From a virus: 48,453 nt of DNA. The stretch covers positions 1 to 48,453 of the IMG/VR virus record IMGVR_UViG_3300025168_000139. One strand, 5' to 3'. This document shows, piece by piece, positions 17,756-24,943 of this stretch. A model generated the notes under the pieces. That model made no database searches. It saw only the letters and a program-made list of their open reading frames with translations, and had not been told where the DNA came from. The position numbers and the translations under genes are program-made. How positions within the stretch are numbered: position 1 is the first letter of the stretch; each line of letters opens with the position of its first letter.

Positions 17756-19296
17756 TGTTTAGAATATTCGGACCACCAGGGACTGGTAAGACTACAACGC
17801 TATTGAATATGGTAGAGAAGCAGATGGAAGACGGCATACTACCCAGTCAGATTGCTTTCTTGGCCTTTACACGAAAAGCTGCGAAAGAAGCAAGGGAACG
17901 TGCATCGAAACGATTTAAGCTTAACATGGATAAAGACCTGTTTTATTTTAAAACTCTTCATAGCTTTGCTTTTGCCATGTCCGACATACAATCGACACAG
18001 CTTATGAAAAACGATCACATGGACGAGCTTAGTACTATTATAAAGTTTAATCTTAGAGGTTCCCAAAATGGAAGCTTTGGGGATACACCGACTGTCAGCG
18101 AAAATCCTATTATGCGTATCATACAGTTAAGCCGTTTACTGAGAGAGCCTTTGGAAAATACTTACCGGCGTGTGTCTTTCTCAGCTGACTTTACACCTTT
18201 TATAGAGGTAGACTATATAGCCAAGTGCTATCGAAAGTATAAGAAACAGCGATATCTTTTTGACTATACCGATATACTGGAGCGGTTTGTCGAGAAGGAA
18301 GGCTCTTTCTGTCCTAACTTTAAAGTATGTTACATAGACGAAGCACAGGACTTGTCGCCTCTGCAATGGGAAATGATAGAATTTATTAATAAACGCTCTG
18401 ATAAAATGTATCTTGCCGGAGATGATGACCAAGCTATTTATCGATGGGCGGGTGCTTCTGTTGAATCGTTTATATCGATGCAAGGTGTATCCGATCATTT
18501 ACTACGTTCCTATCGTGTTCCTAAATCAGTACACCGCGTAGCTGACAGGATAGTCCGGCGTATAAAAAACAGACGCTCCAAGCTCTATACACCAAAGGAA
18601 GGTTCTGCGGGTTTGGTTAAACGTGTCTCAGCCCCAAGCTCTGTCGATATGAGTGAAGGCGAATGGCTTGTACTGGCACAATGTAATTATATGCTCATAT
18701 CAATAGCAGACATGTTGAGAAGTCAGGGTCTGCTTTTTGAGCTACATGGCAAACGGAGCATAAGCGATAAGATTACAACAGCTGTCCGTGCGTGGGAAAC
18801 ATTACGAAACGGCAAACAGATTGATCTACAATCTGTGAAAACGATGTATACCTACATGCGAACCAATACACGCGTAAAACGTGGGTTTAAAAAAATTACA
18901 GCGACCACGGAGAACCCGTTGTACAGTATTGAAGACTTACAACAAAACCACGGCCTTCTTGCCAATGTCGGTATGATATGGCATGTGGCCTTAGACGGGT
19001 TGCCTGAAACTGAGTCTGCGTATCTTACGGCCATGCTTCGTAGGAAAGAAAAGATTACAAGCGAACCACGGATCAAGGTTTCTACCATACATGGTGCCAA
19101 GGGCGGAGAAGCTGACAATATTCTGCTTCTGACTGATATCTCACCAACAGCGGACAATTCTCGTCTTGCGGGAGACGAACATGCCCAACAGCTAGACGAT
19201 GATCTACACCGGTTATTCTATGTAGCCGTAACACGAACCAAAGAAAACCTTTATCTGGTAGACCCAGATGACCAACTAAGGAGTTATTCAATATGA
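17755..19296 (+). CDS. UvrD/Rep-like superfamily 1 DNA helicase
   Basis: A 513-residue SF1A helicase, short but with all motifs: I GPPGTGKTT (6-14), Ia AFTRKAAKEA, II IDEAQD (Asp195), III AGDDDQAIYRWAGA, IV SYRVPKSV, V STIHGAKGGEADN, VI YVAVTRTKENLYLV. It lies between primase and polymerase and overlaps the primase stop, so it is probably the replicative 3'-5' helicase of this phage, since no DnaB-like gene is seen. UvrD2-like length suggests reduced 2B insertions. Confidence 0.93.
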   Translation: MFRIFGPPGTGKTTTLLNMVEKQMEDGILPSQIAFLAFTRKAAKEARERASKRFKLNMDKDLFYFKTLHSFAFAMSDIQSTQLMKNDHMDELSTIIKFNLRGSQNGSFGDTPTVSENPIMRIIQLSRLLREPLENTYRRVSFSADFTPFIEVDYIAKCYRKYKKQRYLFDYTDILERFVEKEGSFCPNFKVCYIDEAQDLSPLQWEMIEFINKRSDKMYLAGDDDQAIYRWAGASVESFISMQGVSDHLLRSYRVPKSVHRVADRIVRRIKNRRSKLYTPKEGSAGLVKRVSAPSSVDMSEGEWLVLAQCNYMLISIADMLRSQGLLFELHGKRSISDKITTAVRAWETLRNGKQIDLQSVKTMYTYMRTNTRVKRGFKKITATTENPLYSIEDLQQNHGLLANVGMIWHVALDGLPETESAYLTAMLRRKEKITSEPRIKVSTIHGAKGGEADNILLLTDISPTADNSRLAGDEHAQQLDDDLHRLFYVAVTRTKENLYLVDPDDQLRSYSI

Positions 19297-19568
19297 AGAA
19301 ACCATTAATTTATGTAACTTGTGCCACGGCTACCGAACCAATCAATATAAATATACTACACAATGATGGTAGTGGTAATTTTGTCCGTTATGATTTAGAT
19401 CCTTATAAAGCTCTAACCATAGCCGCAGATTTAATTCAATTCTATAAATGGAAAGCAAAAGAAGGACTAACTGATGACTTTACAAATGGCAATGTTCACT
19501 CCAAAGACGGAATGGATACCTCCAAGCGAATTACCCGACCTATCAAAAGCAAAAGAAATAGCGATTGA
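19293..19568 (+). CDS. Small hypothetical protein between helicase and polymerase
   Basis: A 91-residue ORF starting as ATGA over the helicase stop. The first ~55 residues (PLIYVTCATATEPININILH and following) look like a folded alpha/beta domain. The last ~31 residues lie in the 95-bp overlap with DNA polymerase and are basic and low in complexity, so they are probably constrained by the polymerase frame. Function unknown. Confidence 0.55.
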   Translation: MKKPLIYVTCATATEPININILHNDGSGNFVRYDLDPYKALTIAADLIQFYKWKAKEGLTDDFTNGNVHSKDGMDTSKRITRPIKSKRNSD

Positions 19569-21369
19569 TGTAGAAACACGCGATCCTAACATAAAAACCT
19601 TAGGCCCCGGATGGGCTCGTAAAGATGGTGAGATAGTCGGGTATGCTGTTGCAACCTCCGAATGGAAAGGGTATCTTCCCGTATCACATTATGGCGGGGG
19701 TAACCTTGATAAACGCATTATCGAAAACTGGTTACGGCCCATGTTGGGTTCACCCGCCACCAAAATCATGCACAATGCACAGTATGACCTTGGTTGGCTA
19801 CGGGCGACCGGCTTTGAAGTCAAGGGACGTATCATTGATACAATGCTTACAGCTTCCTTACTGGACGAAAACAGGTTTAGCTACAGCCTGAACGCTCTAT
19901 CTTACGACTATCTCAACAAAACCAAGTCAGAGAAAGCTTTGCAAGAAGCTGCGAAATCTTTTGGTGTAGACCCGAAAGCAGAAATGTGGAAGCTACCGGC
20001 CATGTATGTTGGTCCTTACGCAGAGACAGATGCAGAGTTAACACTAGAGTTATGGAACATCTTTAAGAATAAGTTATCCGAAGAAGAGCTATGGACAGTC
20101 CACGGCTTGGAGACAGATTTACTTCCCTGTCTTGTTGACATGACCTTACGCGGAGTGCGTATAGATTTAGATGGCGTAGAGAGAACCAAGCAACATCTTC
20201 TCAAGGAAGAAAAGAAAACCTTGTCACAGATAAAACATGTTGTTGGCTTTGACGTAGAGATATGGGCGGCTCAGTCGCTTGCCAAAGCCTTTGATGAAGT
20301 GGGCCTTGCCTATCCCAAGACAGAAAAAAATGCTCCTTCGTTTACAAAAGCCTTCCTGTCAGAGAGCAAACATGACCTACCACAACTGGTTGTCCGTGCA
20401 AGAGAGCTTAATAAAACCAATGGTACGTTTATTACAACGATACAAAAGCATGTTGCCCATGACGGACGTATTCACAGTCATATCAATCAGATACGATCTG
20501 ATGATGGCGGGACAGTCAGCGGACGTATTTCAATGAACCATCCTAACCTACAGCAGATACCGGCCCGTAATCAGGAGATAGGTCCTATGATCCGTAAATT
20601 GTTTTTACCCGAAGAAGGAGAGCAATGGGCTTCGATAGATTACTCGCAACAGGAACCACGAATCTTGGTACATTACGCTTCTGTCTATGGTAAATCTCGC
20701 AAGGCGGGTTCTTTACCGCGTGTCGAAGAGTTTGTAGAAAAATACACCAACGATCCTGATATGGATTTTCATACGATGGTGGCAGAGATGGCAGACATAC
20801 CACGAAAGCAAGCGAAAACAATTAATCTTGCCATGATGTATGGCATGGGTGTCGCGAAACTCTCTGCACAGCTCGACATTACAGAAGATGAAGCTAAAAA
20901 ATTAACCAAGCAGTACCATGAACGGGTGCCTTTTGTTAAAAAACTGATGCAAGGCGTGGCAGAACGGCTGTCACATAACACGGCCAACGGGTCTATTCGC
21001 TCTCTCAAAGGCAGAAAGTGCCGGTTTGATCTGTGGGAGCCAGATACTTTTGGTATGAGCAAGGCTATGCGTTACGAAGAAGCAATCGTACAGTATGGAA
21101 ACACTACACGATTGAAAAGAGCCTTTACATATAAAGCCCTAAACCGGCTTATTCAGGCTTCTGCGGCTGATATGACCAAGCAAGCCATGGTTAACATATA
21201 CAAGGAGGGACTTTTACCGCTGATACAGATACATGATGAGATTGCTATCAGCGTTAAAACAAAAGAAGATGCTTTTGCTATTGCAAAAATTATGGAAGAT
21301 GCTATAGCTTTAGACGTACCTATGAAAACTGATGTAGAAATTGGTGATTCCTGGGGTACAGCGAAGTAA
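19474..21369 (+). CDS. Family A DNA polymerase with 3'-5' exonuclease
   Basis: A 631-residue PolA-type replicase. Exonuclease: AIDVET (Asp32, Glu34), IMHNAQYDLGWL, and YAETDAELTLEL. Polymerase: motif A SIDYSQQEPR (Asp389), motif B KQAKTINLAMMYG, motif C QIHDEIA (His587, Asp588, Glu589). The residue equivalent to E. coli Phe762 is Leu452 (codon 20827-20829). No 5'-3' nuclease domain is present. The start at 19474 has AAGGA 7-8 nt upstream and leaves the exonuclease domain intact; it overlaps the previous ORF by 95 bp. It works with the primase and helicases of the operon. Confidence 0.96.
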   Translation: MTLQMAMFTPKTEWIPPSELPDLSKAKEIAIDVETRDPNIKTLGPGWARKDGEIVGYAVATSEWKGYLPVSHYGGGNLDKRIIENWLRPMLGSPATKIMHNAQYDLGWLRATGFEVKGRIIDTMLTASLLDENRFSYSLNALSYDYLNKTKSEKALQEAAKSFGVDPKAEMWKLPAMYVGPYAETDAELTLELWNIFKNKLSEEELWTVHGLETDLLPCLVDMTLRGVRIDLDGVERTKQHLLKEEKKTLSQIKHVVGFDVEIWAAQSLAKAFDEVGLAYPKTEKNAPSFTKAFLSESKHDLPQLVVRARELNKTNGTFITTIQKHVAHDGRIHSHINQIRSDDGGTVSGRISMNHPNLQQIPARNQEIGPMIRKLFLPEEGEQWASIDYSQQEPRILVHYASVYGKSRKAGSLPRVEEFVEKYTNDPDMDFHTMVAEMADIPRKQAKTINLAMMYGMGVAKLSAQLDITEDEAKKLTKQYHERVPFVKKLMQGVAERLSHNTANGSIRSLKGRKCRFDLWEPDTFGMSKAMRYEEAIVQYGNTTRLKRAFTYKALNRLIQASAADMTKQAMVNIYKEGLLPLIQIHDEIAISVKTKEDAFAIAKIMEDAIALDVPMKTDVEIGDSWGTAK

Positions 21370-21406
21370 ATATTTATTTTTCCTCCCAAAAATATAAATA
21401 TAGACT

Positions 21407-21433
21407 GGAGCCCTTTTTTAGGGCTCCTTTTTT
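21407..21433 (+). terminator. Intrinsic terminator of the replication operon
   Basis: Stem GGAGCCC/GGGCTCC with a TTTTTTA loop followed by six T, 38 nt after the DNA polymerase stop. Confidence 0.88.
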
Positions 21434-21434
21434 C

Positions 21435-21463
21435 TTGCTTTCTTTTATAAAATCCCATATAAT
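21435..21463 (+). promoter_or_regulatory. Sigma70-like promoter for RHH-methyltransferase pair
   Basis: TTGCTT (21435-21440), 17-nt spacer, consensus TATAAT (21458-21463), directly after the terminator and 25 nt before the ATG with an AGGAG ribosome site. The CCCATATAATCT core recurs at 27338-27349. Confidence 0.65.
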
Positions 21464-21487
21464 CTTAAAAAAATACAGGAGTAACAG

Positions 21488-21673
21488 ATGGACATTGAGA
21501 AATGGAAGTCAGTATTGGTTCCAATAGAGGTATACCAATCGATTAAAGCACTTGCCAAGCATGAAAAGAGAACAATCTCAGGCCAACTGAGAGTTGTCTT
21601 TGAAAAGTTTTGCGAATCAGAAAAAATAAAGATAAATTTGGACGCAGATGGGACTAAATCGCCAAAAAGATGA
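21488..21673 (+). CDS. Small ribbon-helix-helix (CopG/Arc-like) DNA-binding protein
   Basis: A 61-residue protein with the RHH layout: a short strand (KSVLVPI), helix EVYQSIKALAKHEKRT, turn, helix SGQLRVVFEKFCES. RHH dimers insert the ribbon in the DNA major groove and commonly repress their own operon. Good AGGAG site 8 nt before the ATG. It overlaps the methyltransferase start by 26 bp. Likely a transcription regulator, possibly of its own promoter. Confidence 0.65.
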   Translation: MDIEKWKSVLVPIEVYQSIKALAKHEKRTISGQLRVVFEKFCESEKIKINLDADGTKSPKR

Positions 21674-22178
21674 TTTTTATCCCACGCCTCCCGAAGCAAC
21701 ACTTGCTTTACTAAACTCTGAAAGCTTTGGTGACGGGACAATTTGGGAATGTGCGTGTGGAAATGGAGCGATGAGCTCTGTTTTAAAGGATAAAGGTTAC
21801 AAAGTGTACAGTTCTGACCTGAATGACTATGGGTTTGGGCTTTCTTACGTTGATTACCTGATGACAGTCAAGCCGGATGACAATATACAATCGGTTGTCA
21901 CCAACCCGCCGTACAAACTGGCCAAAGAATTTATATTAAGAACGCTTGAATACGATATACCCAAGTCAGCTTTCCTTTTACGTCTGTCTTTTCTGGAAAG
22001 TATGCATAGATATACTGAGTTATTTAAAGATAAACCACCGATTCGCGTTCATGTGTTCAAGAAACGACTGACAATATGGAGAGGTGACGAAACACGGGCC
22101 GGAAATGGTACAGTTGCCTACGCTTGGTTTGTGTGGGAGAAAGGTTTTTCCGGCAATCCTGAGATTTTTTGGGTATAG
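21648..22178 (+). CDS. DNA N6-adenine methyltransferase, solo
   Basis: A 176-residue class I SAM-dependent methyltransferase. FYPTPPEAT (10-18) leads to SAM motif I ECACGNG (34-40), an acidic end of strand 2 (SSDLNDYG), and catalytic motif IV TNPPY (85-89), typical of adenine-N6 enzymes. The target recognition part is short. No restriction partner is nearby, so it more likely protects phage DNA from host nucleases or marks it for packaging or expression. Coupled to the RHH gene by overlap. Confidence 0.85.
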   Translation: MGLNRQKDDFYPTPPEATLALLNSESFGDGTIWECACGNGAMSSVLKDKGYKVYSSDLNDYGFGLSYVDYLMTVKPDDNIQSVVTNPPYKLAKEFILRTLEYDIPKSAFLLRLSFLESMHRYTELFKDKPPIRVHVFKKRLTIWRGDETRAGNGTVAYAWFVWEKGFSGNPEIFWV

Positions 22179-22181
22179 CTA

Positions 22182-22210
22182 TTGACCCATATGCGACAAT
22201 ATGATACAAT
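22182..22210 (+). promoter_or_regulatory. Sigma70-like promoter for an intergenic RNA
   Basis: TTGACC (22182-22187), 17-nt spacer, TACAAT (22205-22210). It points into a gap with no plus-strand ORF before the convergent minus-strand gene at 22334. Confidence 0.55.
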
Positions 22211-22214
22211 TAGG

Positions 22215-22337
22215 CTCTAATAAGGTTTACCTCAATTTTCTTTATTAGAGTTTTTTGGCTCCAACAGAGTTCCCCTCCAGAGGAGCCTTATATTAATCCC
22301 GCAGTTCTTTGATCCTTTCTAACTGCGGGATTTTTAT
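22215..22337 (+). ncRNA. Candidate structured intergenic RNA with three hairpins
   Basis: Downstream of a promoter and with no ORF, the sequence folds into hairpin 1 CTCTAATAA/TTATTAGAG (22215-22223/22242-22250, then six T), a pairing GGCTCC/GGAGCC around 22257-22287, and hairpin 3 AATCCCGCAGTT/AACTGCGGGATT (22295-22306/22321-22332, 12 bp) followed by a T-rich tail. Hairpin 1 may instead terminate the methyltransferase transcript, and hairpin 3 can serve as terminator for both strands because a minus-strand gene ends at 22334. A stand-alone RNA is the interesting alternative. Confidence 0.45.
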
Positions 22338-22633
22338 TTAAAGCTATCCTTCACACTTTTTATAACATTCTTGAGCGTAAAAGGTTTTTCATTGGGCCGG
22401 TATTGACACGTTATTTCCCTTGGGCATTCTCCCGCACCAATCGGGACATACTCATTCCATTGTGTATTGTTAGCTCCGACAAAAATGCAAACCCTTGTTT
22501 TGTTTTCTATTAGCTGTTTTGCCAACCGGCACGTTGTTATTTCTTTATCCCTAGCAAAAGTTACAATGGCTAGAAACGATAGGATGCAGAAGAATATCAG
22601 GAAGTAATATATAAAATTATAAAACATGATCAT
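22334..22633 (-). CDS. Small membrane-anchored protein with conserved cysteines
   Basis: The start is taken at 22633, where TGATG couples it to the upstream gene; a longer form from 22669 is possible. The 99-residue product has an N-terminal membrane segment (FYNFIYYFLIFFCILSFLAI) and an exported-looking domain with several Cys (TCRLAKQ, RVCIFVGANNTQW, AGECPREITCQY). Probably an inner-membrane protein with a periplasmic, disulfide-bonded domain. Its role (superinfection exclusion, spanin-like or other) is not known. Confidence 0.65.
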   Translation of the reverse strand: MIMFYNFIYYFLIFFCILSFLAIVTFARDKEITTCRLAKQLIENKTRVCIFVGANNTQWNEYVPIGAGECPREITCQYRPNEKPFTLKNVIKSVKDSFK

Positions 22634-23115
22634 CACGCTACACTCATGGAGACAATCCAAAGCATCCATCCTATTCCGGCAAGCCCGACCAATAGGGCAA
22701 GACCTATGATGCTGTAGTCACGGATCATGCGTTTCTGTTCTTCGCGTTGATAAATAGCTTCATTTCTCTGCCGGCGTATACGACCTTCTTCTTTGAGTAA
22801 GTTTTCCCAGCCCTGGAGCCCGTAATGTCCTACGATCCAGTTCTTCAGTTCCTCTCGCTGCTTTTGTATTTTGAGTTTGGCACTATAGCTTTGCATAGCC
22901 ACTTCTTCAACAGAACCATTAAACAGTTTGTCAAACGTGCTTGGACTGTTTGACTGTTTGTTTATGTTGTCAATATCCGATACGGCACCCATCCACTTTC
23001 CAATCGTATCCGACATTTCTTCTATATCCTTGCCGTGTTGGATCAGTTTTTTTATTTGTCCGTATGTCTGACTGGCAATAGTGACAGCCGTACCTAATGT
23101 AATTGGGTCTATCAT
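22633..23115 (-). CDS. Coiled-coil protein with C-terminal membrane anchor
   Basis: A 160-residue protein. The N-terminus (PITLGTAVTIASQTYGQI) is mildly hydrophobic, the middle is helical and charged (LKIQKQREELKNWIVGHYG, RRQRNEAIYQREEQKRM), and the C-terminus is a membrane segment (IIGLALLVGLAGIGWMLWIV). It is the first gene of a two-gene unit with the Cys-rich membrane protein. Similar proteins occur in marine phages without known function; a lysis accessory role is possible but unproven. Confidence 0.65.
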   Translation of the reverse strand: MIDPITLGTAVTIASQTYGQIKKLIQHGKDIEEMSDTIGKWMGAVSDIDNINKQSNSPSTFDKLFNGSVEEVAMQSYSAKLKIQKQREELKNWIVGHYGLQGWENLLKEEGRIRRQRNEAIYQREEQKRMIRDYSIIGLALLVGLAGIGWMLWIVSMSVA

Positions 23116-23131
23116 TTACATACTTTAAAAA

Positions 23132-23151
23132 GTTATTTTTTACAAAATAAC
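23132..23151. repeat. Perfect inverted repeat in divergent promoter region
   Basis: GTTATTTT (23132-23139), TTAC spacer, AAAATAAC (23144-23151), between the minus-strand membrane gene unit and the plus-strand gene at 23210. A second palindrome TTTCG-TTA-CGAAA follows at 23160-23172 and the recurring promoter-like element at 23172-23190. Probably an operator pair controlling divergent transcription. Confidence 0.5.
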
Positions 23152-23209
23152 ATATACCCTTTCGTTACGAAATGAGATAAAGTCTTATAAACAATTAACG
23201 GAGGAAAGA

Positions 23210-23452
23210 ATGCAAAAAAAAGACATACCAAACCGCAGACCATGTGTCACAACAGATGTTGGAGAAGGACTGGCTGTTACTGTCAGTTTTCATCCTAAAA
23301 CCGGCGATGCTGTTGAAGTTTTTATGACGGGAAGAGGGAAAGCGTCCGACAATCCTATGCAAGACGCTCTCTATAATATGGGTGTTAAAGCGTCCGAACT
23401 GATGCAGATGGACGATTCTCCTGAAGAGCCTTCTCAAGTTCAAGCGGAGTAG
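23210..23452 (+). CDS. Small protein, weak TSCPD-like similarity
   Basis: An 80-residue protein with a strong site (ACGGAGGAAAGA). It runs RRPCVTTDVGEGLAVTVSFH then DAVEVFMTGRGKASDNPMQD with a helical end, reminiscent of the small TSCPD domain found at the C-terminus of some ribonucleotide reductases and as free phage proteins. The resemblance is by eye only. Its last 68 bp overlap the convergent zinc-ribbon gene. Confidence 0.65.
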   Translation: MQKKDIPNRRPCVTTDVGEGLAVTVSFHPKTGDAVEVFMTGRGKASDNPMQDALYNMGVKASELMQMDDSPEEPSQVQAE

Positions 23453-23570
23453 CTTCTTTCAAAGGTAGGTTACACCGGCCACAATGTATTGTGCCGGTTT
23501 CCTTGTTGATCAGCCCACGAGTCTCGGCTCGGCACCAATCACATTCTATATAGCGGTTTACTTTATCCAT
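23385..23570 (-). CDS. Small zinc-ribbon protein
   Basis: A 61-residue protein with CDWC (residues 10-13) and CGRC (30-33) pairs flanking a beta turn, a classic zinc ribbon. A TGAGGTAA ribosome site lies before its ATG, inside the preceding small membrane-peptide gene. Such peptides often act as transcription modulators in phages, but no partner is visible. The 3' part overlaps the convergent gene at 23210-23452. Confidence 0.6.
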   Translation of the reverse strand: MDKVNRYIECDWCRAETRGLINKETGTIHCGRCNLPLKEATPLELEKALQENRPSASVRTL

Positions 23571-23662
23571 GATAAGATTACCTCATTGGTTAGATACTTT
23601 TCCGCTATATGAAACATCACACAGAAAAATATAAAAGATGGTCCGATTAATTTAATTGTCAT
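23558..23662 (-). CDS. 34-residue membrane peptide, not found by length-limited ORF calling
   Basis: Minus-strand ATG at 23662 with an excellent AGGAGGAC site, reading MTIKLIGPSFIFFCVMFHIA and then a charged end EKYLTNEVILSWIK. It would be a single-pass membrane peptide. Its 3' end overlaps the zinc-ribbon start by 13 bp, consistent with a coupled pair. It could also be just a leader that delivers ribosomes to the zinc-ribbon gene. Confidence 0.5.
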   Translation of the reverse strand: MTIKLIGPSFIFFCVMFHIAEKYLTNEVILSWIK

Positions 23663-23688
23663 AATATGTCCTCCTATCTTAAATAAAA

Positions 23689-23892
23689 TCACTTTTTTCC
23701 CTTTATGTACACAATTCTTCTCGCCTGACCGGCCGTGAGACTAAAATGTTCTGCCAGATCATCCATAGTAAACTTTCTATTAATCGTTACTTTTCTATGA
23801 ACACCGCCCTCTTTTCTGTATTTGATATCGTTCTTATGCTCATGCCAGTATTGCTGAACTTCTTCTATAAAATCATCGTTAAATTTTGTCAT
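23689..23892 (-). CDS. Small helix-turn-helix protein
   Basis: A 67-residue basic protein. Residues ~41-63 (FTMDDLAEHFSLTAGQARRI) fit an HTH where LAEHFSL is the first helix and the TAGQARRIVYI part the recognition helix. Ribosome site GAAAGGAAAG precedes the ATG. Divergent from the gene at 24160 with a motif-rich region between, so it is a candidate regulator of that region. Confidence 0.6.
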   Translation of the reverse strand: MTKFNDDFIEEVQQYWHEHKNDIKYRKEGGVHRKVTINRKFTMDDLAEHFSLTAGQARRIVYIKGKK

Positions 23893-23962
23893 GCGTCTTT
23901 CCTTTCTATTTTATCTGTAAGAGTTTATAGGAAAAGATAAGAGATGTAAATAAAATACTAAT

Positions 23963-24028
23963 ATGCATTTAGTGCATAGGTCGTATGCATTAATTAGTTA
24001 CACAAGTATAAGATTTTATGGTATTATA
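23963..24028 (+). promoter_or_regulatory. Operator-promoter region upstream of the C39-like gene
   Basis: TTACAC (23998-24003), 18-nt spacer, TATTAT (24022-24027). The -35 is part of GTTACACAAGTATA, a near copy of the 15-bp inverted-repeat arm at 26190-26204. Upstream are three TGCAT motifs (from about 23963), two of them forming the palindrome ATGCA-TTTAG-TGCAT. The arrangement suggests a regulated promoter. Confidence 0.55.
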
Positions 24029-24033
24029 TAAGA

Positions 24034-24159
24034 GTAAGAAGAGAACTTTATCAAGGTTCCGGCTATTTGACAACGTAAGTGACTAAAGTAACGGGTTTTT
24101 CCAAAAGGGAGAACACTCGAAGCTTTTCTTTTATTTTAACATAACATGGAGAAAAGAAC
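24034..24159 (+). ncRNA. Long, possibly structured 5' leader of the C39-like gene
   Basis: About 125 nt lie between the predicted start site and the ATG. GTTTTTCC (24095-24102), AAAA loop, GGGAGAAC (24107-24114) pairs over 8 bp with two G-U pairs; a weaker GAAC/GTTC hairpin is at 24043-24059. The leader ends with ATGGAGAAAAGAA (24146-24158), a ribosome-site box shared with other accessory genes. No known riboswitch consensus was recognised. Confidence 0.35.
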
Positions 24160-24906
24160 ATGACTATTTTAAAAATGAGGGCCATTAATCATGGCACTAG
24201 AAAAGCAGACAAGAATCGATATTGCGGACCGGCTGTTATCAGTTCCTTAACAGGGATCACGACTGCCGGAGCTTCAAGATTGATCCGGCATATCAATTCC
24301 CGCCGAACAAGAGTTATGGGCACCCATTCTTGGGAAGTCTGTAAATCTTTAAGATTATGCGGAGTTACAGTTAAAAGGATTGATCATCCAACAAGGCACA
24401 AGATAACCTTGGCAAGATGGTTAAACCAAAACATTAAAGAGAGAACTCCAGGACGCATTTTCTTAATTGTTGCGGGCAATCATTGGCAACTAGTTTCAGG
24501 AAGAAGATATGTTTGTGGTAGGATTGGAGATGTTGTTTCAATAAAACATCCCAAGGTCAAACGAAGAGCAAGGGTTACAGAAGTTTATGAGATCACGGCT
24601 CACGGGACACTGACCATACCCACAGACATTACAGACAATCCTTCTATCAGCGACCATAAGAAAGAACAAAACCGGTGGCGATATAAAGCTAAGAAATTAG
24701 CTAAAGAATGGAACCTCGATATAGATAATGATTGGACTGTTCACGAAGGTGAATACACAGTTTTTGGTAATTCTGAAACAGAAGATCACAAAGATTACCC
24801 TTACTACGATGATCATACATCCGTAACATCGAATGATTGGAAAGATATCTACGAATGTTGTAAAAGCATAATTGATTTTATGAAAGAACATAAGATCAAA
24901 CCATAA
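24160..24906 (+). CDS. C39/papain-like cysteine protease candidate
   Basis: A 248-residue protein. RYCGPAVISSLTG (Cys22) matches the active-site style of C39-like and related papain-fold proteins, and GNHWQLVSG (His108) followed by an Asp about 15 residues later (RIGDVVSI) fits the His and acidic members. Residues 180-248 form an acidic, aromatic-rich extension of unknown role. The family holds proteases, transglutaminase-like and deamidase-like enzymes, and the substrate cannot be inferred. It is a single-gene unit with its own promoter, long leader and terminator, like a host-takeover or defence-related accessory gene. Confidence 0.5.
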   Translation: MTILKMRAINHGTRKADKNRYCGPAVISSLTGITTAGASRLIRHINSRRTRVMGTHSWEVCKSLRLCGVTVKRIDHPTRHKITLARWLNQNIKERTPGRIFLIVAGNHWQLVSGRRYVCGRIGDVVSIKHPKVKRRARVTEVYEITAHGTLTIPTDITDNPSISDHKKEQNRWRYKAKKLAKEWNLDIDNDWTVHEGEYTVFGNSETEDHKDYPYYDDHTSVTSNDWKDIYECCKSIIDFMKEHKIKP

Positions 24907-24914
24907 ACATCAGG

Positions 24915-24936
24915 CCCCGCTTCGGCGGGGTTTTTT
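24915..24936 (+). terminator. Intrinsic terminator with UUCG loop
   Basis: CCCCGC, TTCG tetraloop, GCGGGG, then six T; 9 nt after the C39-like gene stop. Confidence 0.93.
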
Positions 24937-24943
24937 ATTTGTG

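Noticed and set aside
19643-21062. Several ORFs of 78-97 aa within the DNA polymerase gene on both strands
   Set aside because: All overlap conserved polymerase motifs in other frames and have no translation signals.
22634-22669. Longer 111-aa form of the Cys-rich membrane protein
   Set aside because: It would put a non-hydrophobic leader before the membrane segment; the TGATG-coupled start at 22633 fits better.
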